Positions 1 to 16,200 of a DNA stretch of 64,000 nt are shown piece by piece. The stretch spans positions 33,301,725 through 33,365,724 of the forward strand of contig JAQFVV010000002.1 of NCBI GenBank assembly GCA_028023455.1. Direction: 5' to 3'. Each line of letters opens with the position of its first letter. The stretch's first letter is position 1. The translations under genes and the position numbers were made by a program. This stretch comes from Epiperipatus broadwayi. Taxonomy: Eukaryota > Onychophora > Udeonychophora > Euonychophora > Peripatidae. A model generated the notes under the pieces. It ran no database searches. It was not told the DNA's origin and was given only the letters and a program-made list of their open reading frames with translations.

Positions 1-3000
1 TTCAAAAATGATTCATTACGAGTCTGGCTGCAAATAATTCTGAATAACATATTTGGAACTAGAGTACTCTGTGATGATTATAATCCTTAACGTTACATAC
101 TCAAACCTATCAAGTTATTTACATGCTGTTGAAATTAGTACTATTTGGTACATATTGTACGTAAACATAAATATTTAAACATTTTTAGATATATATACTT
201 TTAAATTAATGATCCAAATTAAAAAAATTAAAAAAGAATTTTAATCAAGACCAGACATTTCATTTATACTCACACATTTTTACTTCTGCCAACTAAAATA
301 TATTTATTATCCCGATTCATTAATGAATAATTTGAAATTAAAAAGAGAAATAAGTGTACAGGGAAGCTACCGATATCATAATGTGTTTATAGTACATTCA
401 ACAAATTATAATGATTGACTGTGCTACTAATAAACATGTCAACGTAAGATTTATTTATTTCTATAGAGTTCTATCATTATTTTGTATGGTTCAGTGCAGT
501 GTTAGAGAGGTAGGTTATGGAGCTCCAGGTCCATGGATCATGATCGGCAGCTAGTGCTCCAACTTCTTATAAACTCTCGAACAAAAAACTCGATTTATAT
601 ACTTATTACTTTTTGTACATTGTAACATACACTACATGATAATAAATAATCCGTTTCATATTCGTTTTAAAAACATGTTTGAACTGATTTTCCTAGATAA
701 TGATAATTTCGGTCAGCAATTTTATTTTTATAATTTTAAAAAAATGCTTTCGATTATCCTAATTCTGATTTCTTCTACAAATCAATTTTATTTAAACTAA
801 AAATTTCAATTTACGTTCCATTTTTTTGCAAGACAAAAACATACTTTCTGAGTGTCTCTCCCCCCCCCCCATTATAAATATTCTATAAATGTTCAAGCAT
901 TTATGAAGATACTTGATGGAATTTTTTTTTTTCAGACAAAAGACAAAACCATGCTTTTCAAACATAATGTTTTAATACAGACTTTACTTCAAGTGCAAAT
1001 TGATTTGATGTGACATTAAGTTTACTTCCTGATAATAATGTTTAATACAAAAAGAAAGTAAAATTATATTTGAATGCCAAAACTGAAATTGCAAAACTAG
1101 AGTATAAAAAAATACATAAAATATGCATATTAATATCTGGATATAGAGTACAACTTAAAACAATGTTAAAAAATTCTGAATATTTATTAGATAGAATCGA
1201 CATTTACGTGTGTGACTGTTAAACAATGTTTCAGAAAGCAGAATTGATGAAGAATATTATGATTAAGTAAATACAGCATTCATATTATTATCAAGTGTAG
1301 TTTGTCACTGAATTTCATCTAATCTCAGCGAAGTTTATGCACAGTGTATTCCAGATTGATTCTCCAAGTTATCTGTAGTGTGATCTAAGAACAAAGACTT
1401 TACATAACGACATGGTTTAGTTATAATCATACCTTCGGAGATCGATTTCAATGCTCTCATCATCAGAATATCTTGCAAACCACTTAAGATGTAGCCAGTA
1501 GATGACAAGGAGCACAAACCCAGGGTACCTGCTACATGTACAGGGTGCCAAAATAAGTGCTCAATTCTTTTAAAATATATATATTATTATTTGTTAAAAG
1601 CAGATAATTGTATAATTTTTATATTTAATTCCATTATATATGTTACATTATAAATGAAACATTGGTTTGTATATGTTTGTGCTGACTATGAGTATGCATT
1701 GGGTTGATATTGAATCAAATATGGTAATAGAAAAATTTCTTTTTGTCAGTGTTGTGGCAAATGCGGTCTATGAAAAACATTTATTGATTTGACAGTGATA
1801 ATTACAATTTTCTTCGTTGAGTTTTATTATTATTTTTATAAGTAAAAAAACTAATTAAAATATTTTATATATACTTAAATAGATATACCAATATATACTA
1901 TACATATTTATTATATATTTTACAGGTTTCAAGCACAAGTGAACAAAAAAAAAAAAAAAATCAGGCTTGAAATTTCGGAAGCAACGAATCTAGCACAAAA
2001 CTAGAAATAAAAGTTGCAGTGAAGTACTGCGCTCTTTTCTGATAAAAATTCTGATCTATATATTACATAAGAAGACTAACCCTCAAGTTTTCAAACCAAA
2101 CAATATCTTATACTAACTGATTAACAGTCATCCATGAGCCAAAACCAATTTCTAGTCTGCAATTTTAATAATAGAACTGACCACATAAAAAAAATTAACT
2201 TTGAATAAAAGCAAGAAAAATTACTTTTTTATAATATTTTGCAACAATACTTTTTTCTTACAAATAAGAATGTTATCAGCATGTAAAAAATTAATTTCTA
2301 ATTATTTATCAATAAAAAATTTGTAGAGATATTAATTTATATATATTTTGTAATTTTATATAAATGAGTACGAGTTTGTTACCTACCCCAGGGCACCGAA
2401 AAGTTAGCGCTAGTTCTGTTTACAACTTAGCTTCATCTGCCATATGCAGTTTAAATAGTTTCAAAAATTTCAGTAACAATTTGCCAATTTAAATTAAAAC
2501 TTAATGTGTGTTGACACATCATGGGTTAAGGTATTGATCATATATGGCAAGCATCTTAAAATTTTTGTGGTAAATATTAAATTGTCACAATGTAACTTAT
2601 GCATTGATTCGAGATACTTCTGCAGATATCTTAGACCTTTTCATTGGGGTACTTTGTGTATAATTGCAATTTATTTAATAATAAATAACAGTCTAAAATA
2701 AGGTAAGCTACAAATAAAAGTTGCGGCTATATAATTCTTATTTAAAACGCTTAGAAATATGCATGAGATTATAATAATAAAAATACTAAAAGAATTTATT
2801 TTAAAAATATTCAACCAATTTCATGCATAAGCACTGAATATATTATACCCAAATATGCAAATCTGTGTGAATACAATGGCTCTTAGCGAGTGAAAAAACG
2901 ATATTCTCTCAACAGTAAGGAAAGATGTATAATATTAATCATATTTTTATTTTATTTTACGATAAGAGTATAATACTTTTCTCACCAGGATAGGTTATGT

Positions 3001-6000
3001 TGGGATATTTATCCCCAACTAACAATATTTAATTGTCAAATGTTTTCATGAACAGCCTCTCCTACAGCTAAATGAGCTGATATTTGCTGTGCAAAGCTCT
3101 TGCGTCTGCACTTTTTGATTTATATTTTACATTCTGGTACTTTTTTAAAAGATGTTATGCCTTTTATAGAGCTGCTCTCGATGAAGTTCCAATTAATAGG
3201 AGTAATTAATTAATCTTTCAGAGGTGTCTTGCAGATATTTTAATTTAAGTTTTGAACTACCTGTCGATCTTTTCTTAGACAATTCATTTAAAAAAAATTT
3301 GTTTACAATTGTGTCTGCCATGTGTGTTCTGGGCTTAAGTATTTTCTGCTGTAAAAAAATGAGACTGCGGCATGCTGCAAAAGTTCTTAATTAGCTACTT
3401 TGCTGACACAATGTATATTATTGTTTAAAACCCTATCAGGAGACATTTAGCCTTTTCTTTTGTATTGAATATGTTGTATGGTTAACTACAAGAAGTGCTT
3501 TTTCCAATCACATCTCAGATCCAAGATAATAAAAATTTTGCAGTCTCACGGGATCATATCAAGCAATATTGAAAAATATAAACTATTCCTAGTCATGCAC
3601 CAGATTTCCAGATGTTTAACTTCAATAAAAAGACCGGTACTTCAAGAATCAGCAACCTGTAGCTCTCTGATTCCAAACTTGTGTCTCTTTTCAGTCATGA
3701 TAAATGTAAACATATTTTTTATTTTTACTTGTAATTTGTAAATAAATTTTTTCATGACACTAGAAGAGAAAAAAATATGCTTTTCCACACTGCTTCTTGG
3801 ATTGAGCTCTATTATCGAATAACAATTACTATGTATGATGAATGTTTAAATAATAAAAAATTGTGAATAAATCAAAGTGTCAAATTTGTTTTTAAACTGT
3901 TTTTAAGAGAATATTAATTTTAGTTAATTGTTCTATTAGTATTCAAATGCAATCACAATCATTCAGAAATCCATATTTTTCATCAACCTATTTTCACCTC
4001 ATCCCGTGAGACTGGTGTAATTATTTTGGTCAGAATATTTAAACAAAATAGCCTTTGGTGTTAAAAAGATTGCTGGCTTTTGCTTTAGTTATTTATCGAG
4101 CAACGGTTTTAGGATAATTATAAGACTCAAAAAATTGTATGAGCAGAAAACAGGAATTTTTTAATTTGAATAATTTGCTCTCGCTTTGTGGCAGATTTAA
4201 AAAACAATACAAAGGGAGAGCAGCAAATATGATTCAAAAAACAAAGTGCCGACAGTTAGTGCTATCAATTACGTAAAATACAATCAATTTGAGCAATTTT
4301 GATAAGTATCCCATAAAGACGTTGCCAATTGAAGATTGTTGCTCAGTTTAAAATCAATTTCAGAATTCACATTGTATCTCAGAAAGTATCTTCTCAATGA
4401 ATTTCTATAGAATACTCAAGCAAGTATTGCAGCTACATGAGTTTTTTTTAGAGTTGGTCACTTGTTATTTTAAAATGTCACAATTTTATCACAGCTATAC
4501 TGTGAAAGATCTCACTGTTATCACAATATTGATTAAAAAGTGTGTAAAGGTGTGAAGCAGAAATGATATATTATTCTCTTATAAATTCCAGTGGCGATGT
4601 GATCTAAATTTGTTTCATTTCTTCATGACAAGTTCAAAGTAGCATAAGAAATTATTTTCTCATAGGGTTCACCATATAATTTAGATATTTTAAAGATTGA
4701 ATATAAACCGACAGAAGCTACAATCTGCAGCAGGTTTATTATCATTAACATAGTTTGAATAATATTCAACTGATATTTCAATCCACATCAGTAAGGGGTT
4801 CATTGCACGATATTTTATGAGTTGCTTTTGCAACCAATATACACATTGTTTCAACACACGACATTGGAAACTTTCTAAATTACAGAACCAAGATTGTCTA
4901 ATAATTTGTGCACTAGTGATTTAAACCTACAATAGTATTTTAAAAAACTTTTGAAAGTTTTTATTTGTAATTTAATAATATATATAGTTTTCATTTTAAC
5001 AAATGTGGCAAGAAAAGCTGCCTATTCTTCTACTCAATCCACAAAAAATTCAGAAATTTTACAAAAATCATTTTGCTTTCAAAGTATTCCAATTTTCATT
5101 TATAACGCTTTTACTTTCCTCCTATACGTTGCCTGAATTTATGTACATGTATATGATTAATTTTGATCTATATTGAAAGTCTATACTGTGTCATGTGATT
5201 TTGATGGTATTCAAGTGCTGGTTACTTACAAGATGAATATATTAGATGCTAATGGTATGATTTGAATAGCATTAATATATCTTAAAATGATTTGATACTA
5301 GAAGTATTTGGTTATGCAAATTTTATTTCGAAAACAAAATGCAAGAAGTTTCAAACCATTTTCATGTATTTTATCAATACTATAGTAATTGAAATGCATT
5401 AGCCACAACAGTGCACTAAATCCCAAAGAAATTTATGACATGCTGCAAATTATTACCATAAAATTATTTTTGCCTTCTGCTATTTCTTTAAACTTTCAAC
5501 ACATATCTGCTGATGAATTTGAAAAGGTATTAAAATCAAGCATACATCAATTCTAACTTAATCAATATATAAAATCCAACATTCAAATCAGATCTAGACA
5601 GCAGGCACATAAATCAAGCCAAATCTTATTAAAACTCAATTTACCCAATATAACACTCAGTAATATATCACATATATTACAAATCTATGACTGATTATAA
5701 ATTTACATATAACTAGGCTGAGAAGTTAACAGCAGATATATTATTTTAATTCTGTATTTTTATTATACCTGTATTTGCATTTACACAATTAAAAAAAAAC
5801 AAAGGAAAAAGAGGGGAAGTATTATACATAATGCAAATCATTACTTAAAAAATAATTTAACTATGTACATTTTTTAAAAAATCTACCTTTTGGATAAGGG
5901 ATAATCATAACTGTGTTTTTTTTTTTAAAAAAATATTACTGTATATTAAATAAAGATATAACAAAATGAATAACATTAAGTCACTATTTAAAAAAAGTTT

Positions 6001-6599
6001 TTAATCCTCAAGTTTGTAGCCAATCAAATTATTAGAAAAACGTGAATGCGTGTTTAATAAAAAGAAACCAATGTATAGCTACTTAATTAAATAGGATTAA
6101 ACAATTACAGTATTCTAAAATTGATGTAATAAAATGTTCCAAGCTTTAAAAAATTGATATAGAAGTACAACTCAGAACCTTTTTTTTTTTTTTATAGAAT
6201 AAAAAAATTACTTTTAATAAATATGGAGATTCATCATTATTAATAGATACCTAATTAACAGTTTCATTTATAAATAAAAGTAAAAAAAATAAAATTACTT
6301 AATCAGAATAAAAATATTAGCAAAAGGTAGTTTGTTAAAAAATAAATAAATTATATTATCTTTAATAACCTGACTTAAAAAGCAGTTTGAGATAATCCAC
6401 TTTTAAATATTTGTTTACTAATACCTCTTTCAATAGTTTATTGTTGATTAAGCCGAATACTATTGGTGAAGCATTCAAATATGGAATATGATTATTATCA
6501 CTCGAATTTCTTTGTATCACTTTTAAATGAATCACAAAATTAAATAATATTTTTTCATATTATAATCCAATTTTATAGTTTTCATCCAATTATATCGAT
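1..6599. other. Intergenic AT-rich DNA, no gene recognised
   Basis: Only short open frames without family resemblance occur here, and stop density is as expected for AT-rich noncoding DNA. Homopolymers include a C run near 860 and a 17-bp A run near 1946. A perfect 14-bp inverted pair (cagtctcacgggat at 3541-3554, its complement at 4001-4014) may mark a decayed repeat. Nothing else can be supported. Confidence 0.7.
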
Positions 6600-8168
<1,569 letters not shown>

Positions 8169-8864
8169 TAAGTTTTAATTTTTTTTATCCCCTCCCCGCC
8201 AGTTTTTTTTTTTTTTGAAAGCAGTTAAAAAAAGAAAATTATGAATTTTATAAATGTAAAACAGATTTATATTTTAATACTAAATTTCTTTTTTTTCTTC
8301 CGTAGAATTAATTAATTTTTATTTATTTAAATAAAATCTGAAACGGAAAATTGTTTAACCAATTCTATAATTTATTTAAATGACTAAAGGATTTTTTAAA
8401 TCGTAATTTAAAAAGTGGTAAAACACTCATTTTTAATTTTGTTTTAGAAATACAAATTTTACATATTATTTACGATAATTTATAATCATTTGTTAGATTA
8501 TTTCTATAATTTAGTATTAATTATTAAATGTCTAGAAAAATTCAAACTTTATTTAACTTTTTAAAAGAAATCGCAAACCGGTTGATCTGTGACAGTACTA
8601 GCATGGGAATTGAAAGTGGTACTTTTAGATTAATGAATATTAATATTAAGATATTCTAACAAACTAGTCTATTTTATGAAAGCTAGTAGTCAATTGAGAT
8701 TTTATATACTTATCTATAAGGATCCTTGTTTTTTTTTTTTTTTAAGAGCAAAGTAATCACCAATTTGATGTGTAGGGTGTTCACCATTATGTGAGCAGCT
8801 TCTTTAAATTTTTTTTTTAATCTTTCCTTTCTGTCCAATATTCTTGTCTTTCTTAGTCAAATAT

Positions 8865-9300
8865 ATCGTTTTCAATCATTGTCAATCTACTGCAGGATGA
8901 AAGTCTCCCAAGTTCAATCCATCTCCCATCTCTAGCCTCCCTTCTCCACATAATCCCAGCACATTTCCTTATTTCATCCATAACATCTCACATGTCTCTT
9001 CATATTCGTTTAGAATCCAGTAAGATTTCAATTGTCCTTCTATTATCTCTATGTGCAGCTCAACTCCACTTCAGTTGTTTAATTCTTTCAATGATGTAAC
9101 AACTATTTGTTTTCTTTCCGATGTACTTAGGTTTCAATCTCTTCTTGTTACTTACTCCTAACATGCATCTCTCCATACTTTGTTGAGTGATCTGAAGTCT
9201 TTATTGCCCTTAGTCATGGATCCATAAATATGAACTAATAATACACATTTATTAAAAATCTTTCTTTTCAAACTCTTAGGCATTTTCCATTTAACATTAA
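8865..9300 (-). pseudogene. Non-LTR retrotransposon fragment, C-terminus of ORF2 (RTE-like)
   Basis: On the minus strand, conceptual translation with several breaks gives the typical tail of an RTE-like ORF2. The order is: a stretch resembling the MERSMLGVS region, an IERIKQLKW-like segment, then DEIRKCAGIMWRREARD and a closing basic segment. These match the usual LKWxWAGHIAR, RWxDDI and AGxxWxxxARDR order downstream of the reverse transcriptase. Stops and frameshifts show it is dead. No RT catalytic box is present, so it is a 3'-end (5'-truncated) copy. Confidence 0.7.
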
Positions 9301-9599
9301 GTTATTTTTATATATTTATTGCTACAAACATGATCCTATATTTTAAATAAATTGGATTTTTTTTTTTTTTAATAATTATTTTGTAATAGCTCTGCTTAGA
9401 TTGATGCAAGAGTAGAGGATCAAATTGGAATATAAGATCCTTGGATCGATTTCAGTTCTGACACTCCTGCGGTCAAACTTTTTACAAATTTACTAATAAT
9501 ATAGCCATTCAGTTGTTTTTTATTTTTGATTTTTTAAGTAATTTTTAATAGGATGGTTTCACTATTATCTTTACATAATATTTCATAGAATAAATTATT

Positions 9600-10440
9600 G
9601 TTTTTCAGCATAGAGGTTAGGATTTCTCAAAATGTGCCACAACTTTAGAAAGCTGTTTTCATATTATATTGATTGCACCATATGTATGAGGGAAATCAGA
9701 TAAATTAAAGAAAATCTCACACAATATAATATCACAACAGCTTTCAAAAGTCATAACTCATTATTAGGAATTCTAACTACAAAATCTAAATTGACTATAC
9801 AGAAAAACAAAAACTGCACCTAAGAAATAACGTGTAAATGTGGAAAGATATATATTGATGAAACCAGTATCTCCCTAAAAAGATGATTAAAAGAGCACTT
9901 AATAATGATTAAAAAGAGATATATTTAAAATAGCAGACTATACATGTACCAATCGATATATGTTCAGTTGGGAAAAATGAAGAAGATTGAATAGAGAGAA
10001 ATAGTTAAAAAGAAAGTAATTTATAGAAGCTGTTCATATGAAATGGCAACTTAAGTCAATCTAGTGTGATAATTGATAATGTTTGGAAACCATTTATTAA
10101 CTTTGTCTCTAAGAAAAAATGGAGAAATCTATAGATAATCTATAAAATTTAACTGTTGTCTTTGACAGATTAATCTCGTGGATTGGAGCATCATTTCAGA
10201 TTCAGTATTCATAAATTTAAAGGTCCCAATTTCAATTCCTGTGCTAGTACTATCACTAATCAGGTCAGCAATATCAGAAAAAGAGGGAACCTAGAAGTGT
10301 GTTATATATTAACCTGTGCTAATAACTGTTTGAATATTTTTAAAGACATTTAGGAATTGATACTAGATATGGAAATGTACATAAGAAAATTGTTATCATA
10401 AACTTTCAGTCAAACATTTAAGATAATATTTGAATCTTTA
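9600..10440 (+). pseudogene. Penelope-like element fragment with GIY-YIG endonuclease remnant and 3' flank
   Basis: At 9833 the + strand reads CKCGKIYIDETSISLKR, a stop, then LKEHLIMIKK. This matches the Penelope-type GIY-YIG core (CxCGKxYIGETxRSLxxRLKEH), with Gly replaced by Asp in the GET motif. A degraded segment follows. Noncoding sequence at 10200-10440 is related to 46195-46410, after another Penelope remnant, so both retain the element's 3' region. Premature stops make it inactive. The reverse transcriptase is not seen here. Confidence 0.72.
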
Positions 10441-12849
10441 TTTATTTATTCTTATTAACTTTTTTTTTTTTTTTTAACATATAAATATGTTGAAAAACGG
10501 TGTAATTATAAGATAATGAAGATATGGAAAAAAGTTTGACATGCAGTATACATATCTTGGAATCTTGAATTCTAAATAAAAGATAAAGCAATTGTTGATA
10601 ATTAATGTAGAAGTGTGGAAAATAGTTATGTTGGGTTAACCTTCATTGATATATAAATAAATAGAATGGATTTTAGGCTCAAACTGCCTCATAAAAAAAA
10701 ATGGAGTAAATAAGATAGAAATAGACTAACTTATAATAGAAAACAAATATAATGAAAAGAGAACAATTATTTTTTTCAGGATAATATATATAAAAAGATC
10801 CAAATATTAATTTAAGGAAGTGAAAAAACTTTTCTACATTTTTGTGATAACGGAGAATTTATAATAAAAATTTATGAAAAATAATGATGAAATTGTAGAG
10901 TTAAATGATGAATTTTGTTTGCAAAACAGAAAAGACAACAAAGAAAATAAATTTGGAAAATCCAAATCTTTATTTACTTGTTTTTCTTCAAAAATTATTA
11001 GGATAATTTTCTAATAGGTCATTTCATTTTAATACGATTATTATTTTATATATTGAAATCTAAATACAAACATCTCATTTATTTATAAACCTTTGGATTA
11101 TGTCATTTATTATGTTGATGTTTTATTATAAAAAGTTGTCTTTATACTAAAAAAAAAAAAAAGTAATAATTTGGGTACAATAAGATATATATCTCTTACG
11201 AAAGTCAAATTTTTTAATTTTACATTTTTCCTCAAAGAAAATAATCAGTTGCCTTAATAATCATTTAATGAATTATTTTTAAACATCACCCCCCATTCCT
11301 CTTAGTTTATCATAGGCTTATTATAAACAAATATGTGACTAACACATTTTTTATAGGATGGCTTTAACTATTTTTATTCATTCTCAAAACTCAATATTTT
11401 GGTACATTTTTTTTTCAGTAGGTTTGTAGAAGGTTATTGTAAAGTATATATTTATATCAGGTCTCTGACCGATGGCAAATAAAGGAATTTGGCAATAAGA
11501 TCCTACTAATGGTAGTTGACATTGCATGCCATTCTTTTAACAGGTTTATAGTATCATCTGAATTTAAAGTTACATTATAAATTTTAATGAGCCTTTGCAT
11601 TGTTAAAATATATAATAAATCAAAAAAGACTATATGGAATTTGCATATGGGCCAAAAAATTTAATATTAAATATCAGTTTTAAATTAGTTTTGGAAAGAA
11701 AGTCAGAATTGTTGTTTCATACTTGTGTTTTTTTTAAACATTTATTTAAAAAAACGATTAATATATATGATCTGGAAAACAAGAATAAACATTAATGGAA
11801 GGTGAATTAATGCATTAACTAAATGTTTGAAAATTATTGAAAATTTGTTAGTAGTTTAGTTTTTGAATGAAAATAAATTGTAGCAAATGAATCTTAAAAT
11901 AGAAAGCTGAAACAAACGGTTTAAAATAGGGAAAGAATTGATGTATCACATTGTAGATTTTAAATATACTTGTATCTGTAATTGCCTTTTTCAGAAGGAA
12001 TGACTATAATAGCAAAATAGTTTTACATTTAAAGTAGGTGTTTAATCACATCATGTACACATTGATAAGAGCACATAAGCTTTGAATAAGTTGTGCATTG
12101 TATTCAGTGTAGTAAAGACATTACGAAACCTTTCACCATATCATTGCCAGTCAAACAGTGGTATGATCGTAGGTTTGTGTGCAACTAGATAGTTCCTGTT
12201 TTGAAGTTCAACTTGTGCATTATGTTGAATAATTGGATATCTATGTCAAGGATGCTTCAGAAATTCATTGTAGAAATACTCTTGCAGTATACTTATGAGA
12301 ATGGTCTTTCACCTCTGATCTTTTTCCTCATGAATGGTATCCTGCCTTTACACGAGGGAAATCCTGCAAACACTGAAGAAAACAATAATGTATACATATA
12401 TATTTCAATTCTTGCTGCCATCAAAATTAGCTCTTTCTAAATATGTCTAGCTATATTTATTTTAACAAACACTTTTAATCAGTCATTATAAAACAATAAT
12501 TTATATTTATAGTAAACTGTAAATATATATCTTATCAAATATATAAAATATTTTTACTTTTCATAAAACCTTTCAGATAATTTTTAATATATAATGAATT
12601 ATAAAAACCACTTTATCTTTATTTATTGTGCGTCAGATTATTTCTTTTGCTCTCTTTGATGTTATCTTAAAAAGAGAAATCCTGAAATATTTTTGCCCCA
12701 CTAATGTCATTTTAATTATATTGAATTTCATCTAATCAGATGTCTAAACATGACTTGACAGAAAATTTAATTTACCAAAAAATGTACAAATGAAATTAAG
12801 GCATGTGAATAACACATTTAATTTCCATAGATACATAATGCATAGTGTG
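10441..12849. other. Intron sequence, nothing recognised
   Basis: AT-rich DNA with homopolymer runs. 11340-11460 (ataggatggctttaac onward) resembles 9550-9660 and 40040-40190, suggesting a decayed short dispersed repeat. No coding signal. Confidence 0.5.
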
Positions 12850-13290
12850 CACCCATGAAAAGATGACCAGTTCTCTCCAAACTGCCTACGTCATCTCTGA
12901 ATCAATGCATGTCCTGATATATTTTAACTATTTATTATAAAAATGTTACGTCGCTAGCATATTTGGATTATATGTTACAACATGAAATGTGACAGCATGT
13001 TTCGTGCCTTAACCCATGATGAAATGTGCTGATTATTAATTTTTTTTTTTATTGGACAAAATTAGTGATTGAAACATTTGAAATGATTCAAATTATATAT
13101 GGTCATAAAGCCATGACTTAACAATAATATTTTTAAGTATTTTATAATATTGCATGATGGCAGGGAGAACATTGATGATTTATGAAGGTGTGAAATATAT
13201 TGTCACATTTCATCTCATAACTCATGATTGAGACATGCTAATATTTTTAAATTTATAGGACTGCAGGTAAGTTGGAGAGAGCGCTAATTA
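12850..13290. repeat. Degenerate fold-back repeat
   Basis: The segment with acatgaaatgtgaca near 12980 has a diverged inverted counterpart near 13200 (tgtcacatttcat). The outer parts (ctctccaaactgcctac near 12873, its diverged complement near 13265) also correspond. The arms are eroded, so boundaries are approximate. Confidence 0.4.
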
Positions 13291-16200
13291 CCTTTTCCCT
13301 AGGATATACTGTATTCAGTATTTGGGATCTATTAGAATGTGCTGCAAAGTTAGATATGATATAATATATAGCAACATCTACTACTACAGTCTTTATGAAG
13401 TGTGTAAGACCATATTGAGTGGTTTATCAGGCTATTTGAGAGGACATATGCAAGCATTCTTCAGTAAATTTCTATAAATTTTTGTCAAGCAGGAGATGCA
13501 GACAATAAGCTGATCAAAGAATATCTAATTAATTGAGAGTTGTTCGATACTTGCTTGATGAATACCATAAGTTATTTTTATTTTCCATCAAAGTACGTAG
13601 AACTTATCATTTTACATATCAACAGACTAGCCTCTAACAACAGTTGTAGTCTTAGCCTTTCCTCAATATGGAAGTTGTTATAAGTCAGATTTTAAGTTTT
13701 ATTTAATGTTATACCGGTGTGTGAACTGGATTTCCACAGTTAAACAGTAAGAATTTTTTTTCTAGCAATGATTTCATTTGAATGTGTTGTGGACTTCCTT
13801 TTTGAATGAATACACAATGGGTCTAGCTTATAGCAACCATTGTACTGGTTGGATTTGTATGCTCATTCAACAAGACCCAGAATCTGAGCAAAAGTACCTC
13901 AAATCCAGTCATGCTCAAGATACATGGGTCAGGAACAATCATGAATTCTAACCTATTTGCCCATTCCCCAAAACTATCAACAACATCTCTGATGATACAG
14001 ATGAATTTAATTCATTCCAGTCCCGGAGACACAGTGGAAAGATGTGTGAGACTATTGATGACTAATTAGCTAGACAATGATACAGGCTAACAATTAACTA
14101 ACATTTAAGATGTGCAAATTAAGTAATAAAAGAATTTATGGATGGAAAAAGGTGAAATAACTGAGCAAATAATTTACGGTAAAATAAAGCTATATATGAT
14201 GAGCATGATCTTAGGTAACCCAGACATAATGAATTCTTAAAATATAACATCATCAATAACTGGAGATTAAATTAAATAATGATTCGAACTACTGAATAAT
14301 TTAATATATACAAACTTTAATATTACATTGGCATAATCATATATACATTTGTGTTATATTTACAGATTCACGCAAAAGATGTACCGTTGCTTATTTACGG
14401 TTATATAATGATACCAGGTTAGTGTCGCAACTGATACATATATAAAGGTACAGTTAATGTAGTGCGGTTTTAATATGCCAATATTAATTAAATAAACTTT
14501 CACATAATAATTTAACAATATTAACGCTATATTCGAATTGAGACAAATAGGTAATTAATGATCATTGAAACGTATATAAATAGTAAGGCATTTGTTGTTT
14601 ATGGTTATAGTATATATATAATCAAGATATGATCAATGCCACTTCTATCATACATCAAACATATACATAATAAATAATACAATTAATGCCATTTCTAGTA
14701 TTCATGAATTATTTGCACGAGAGGCAATAAGATAATTTACAATAAACACGATAGGAATACATTGCCACTTGCGTATTTCATATATCAAGCTTTTATTCAC
14801 CCATAGCTTTATGGGATTGATCAATATTAAATAATAACAAAAGAATTATTAACGCATCTGGCAATCGTTCATTTAAAGGGTGGTTAGCTTAATGCAAGCG
14901 TAATCACGACATTCTAAATACAACTAAATTAATGAATAACGTATGGTTTAGTATGATCATAACATTATGACTTATAGCTAGCTATTAAATAGCATGAATT
15001 TAATATATTAAGAAGTAGTGGTGTTAGCATGGATGGCAGCAATAAAAGGTTCAGCCGATGAGATGCTTCATCATTTTATTACAGAAAGGAATATGTTCAC
15101 GATTCTCACAGATCCATATTTCAAGATGGAGTAGATAGGGAGATGTGATGGGTTGTCCCGGGGTCATCCCACCAGAGAATTCTCTCCTAGGGCGTAGACG
15201 TATACTCCGACTAAAATGAAGTACAATGAAAGTGATAGATTCGGAGTTCCTGACAATCCCCAAAATGACAAAGCAAAATATAAATATAAATCGAAATAGC
15301 ACTGGCATCTATCTGCTAGCAATGCTGAGATAAGTAAATACATCCGTAAAGATGTTGACATGAATTAAAACCTAAATTAAATCTAAATATCACACGTAAT
15401 GGTGTGAACAGTTAGTAAACCATGTTATAATAATAACTTATTTAAATAATTACATGCATGTCATAATAATAAGAGCGTATTATCCCTTCACTAAACGAAT
15501 CCCATTTACGTTGAAGTAAGCAATATGATATTATAATAAATAGCACGCTCATAAGGCATTACAAATAAGAAGTGATTTCATTATAATCACAGAAATGATG
15601 GTCAAATTAATATATAATATTTAAAAATATGATTCAGTTAATAGTGTTAATAACTAACAATAAACAAATATCATTTATAAAGATAGCGGCAATATGGCGA
15701 TCTGCTATTAAACATAAAATTATTTAATCATTTTTCAACCTAGTGAGCGAGTACTTTGATAATGAAATTGAAATAAAATTAATTAAACCGCATCCCCCCT
15801 CCCCCCAAGTTACGAGTTCTTATACACATAGACATACATTGGGTAAGATTGGCATATCAATTTTAAAATTAAATCAAAATACATAAACATAAAATATTAA
15901 TTATAAAAATATACCACACTCAAGTAAAGAAAGAAAGAAAAGCATGAAACGGATGGAAGACATTACATGTTGATTTTGTAGGATTATAGAAAGTCATAAA
16001 ACAAATGATTAAAAATAGATAGATATAACTGGCACTACATCGCCAGTATTAAGTAGATAAAGAATTAGATTATGAGATTAAATAAAGTATATAAATAATT
16101 GAAATAGAATTAGTGAGATCTCTAGGCAGCATTGAATAGTTACCTCCTGATATTTTGCAGGTTGGCTGGCTGGATGAGTCCGTATTCTTGTGAGGCAGTT

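Noticed and set aside
15051-15361. 85- and 65-codon minus-strand open frames
   Set aside because: Overlapping frames with no recognisable domain or codon signal; no splice partners identified.
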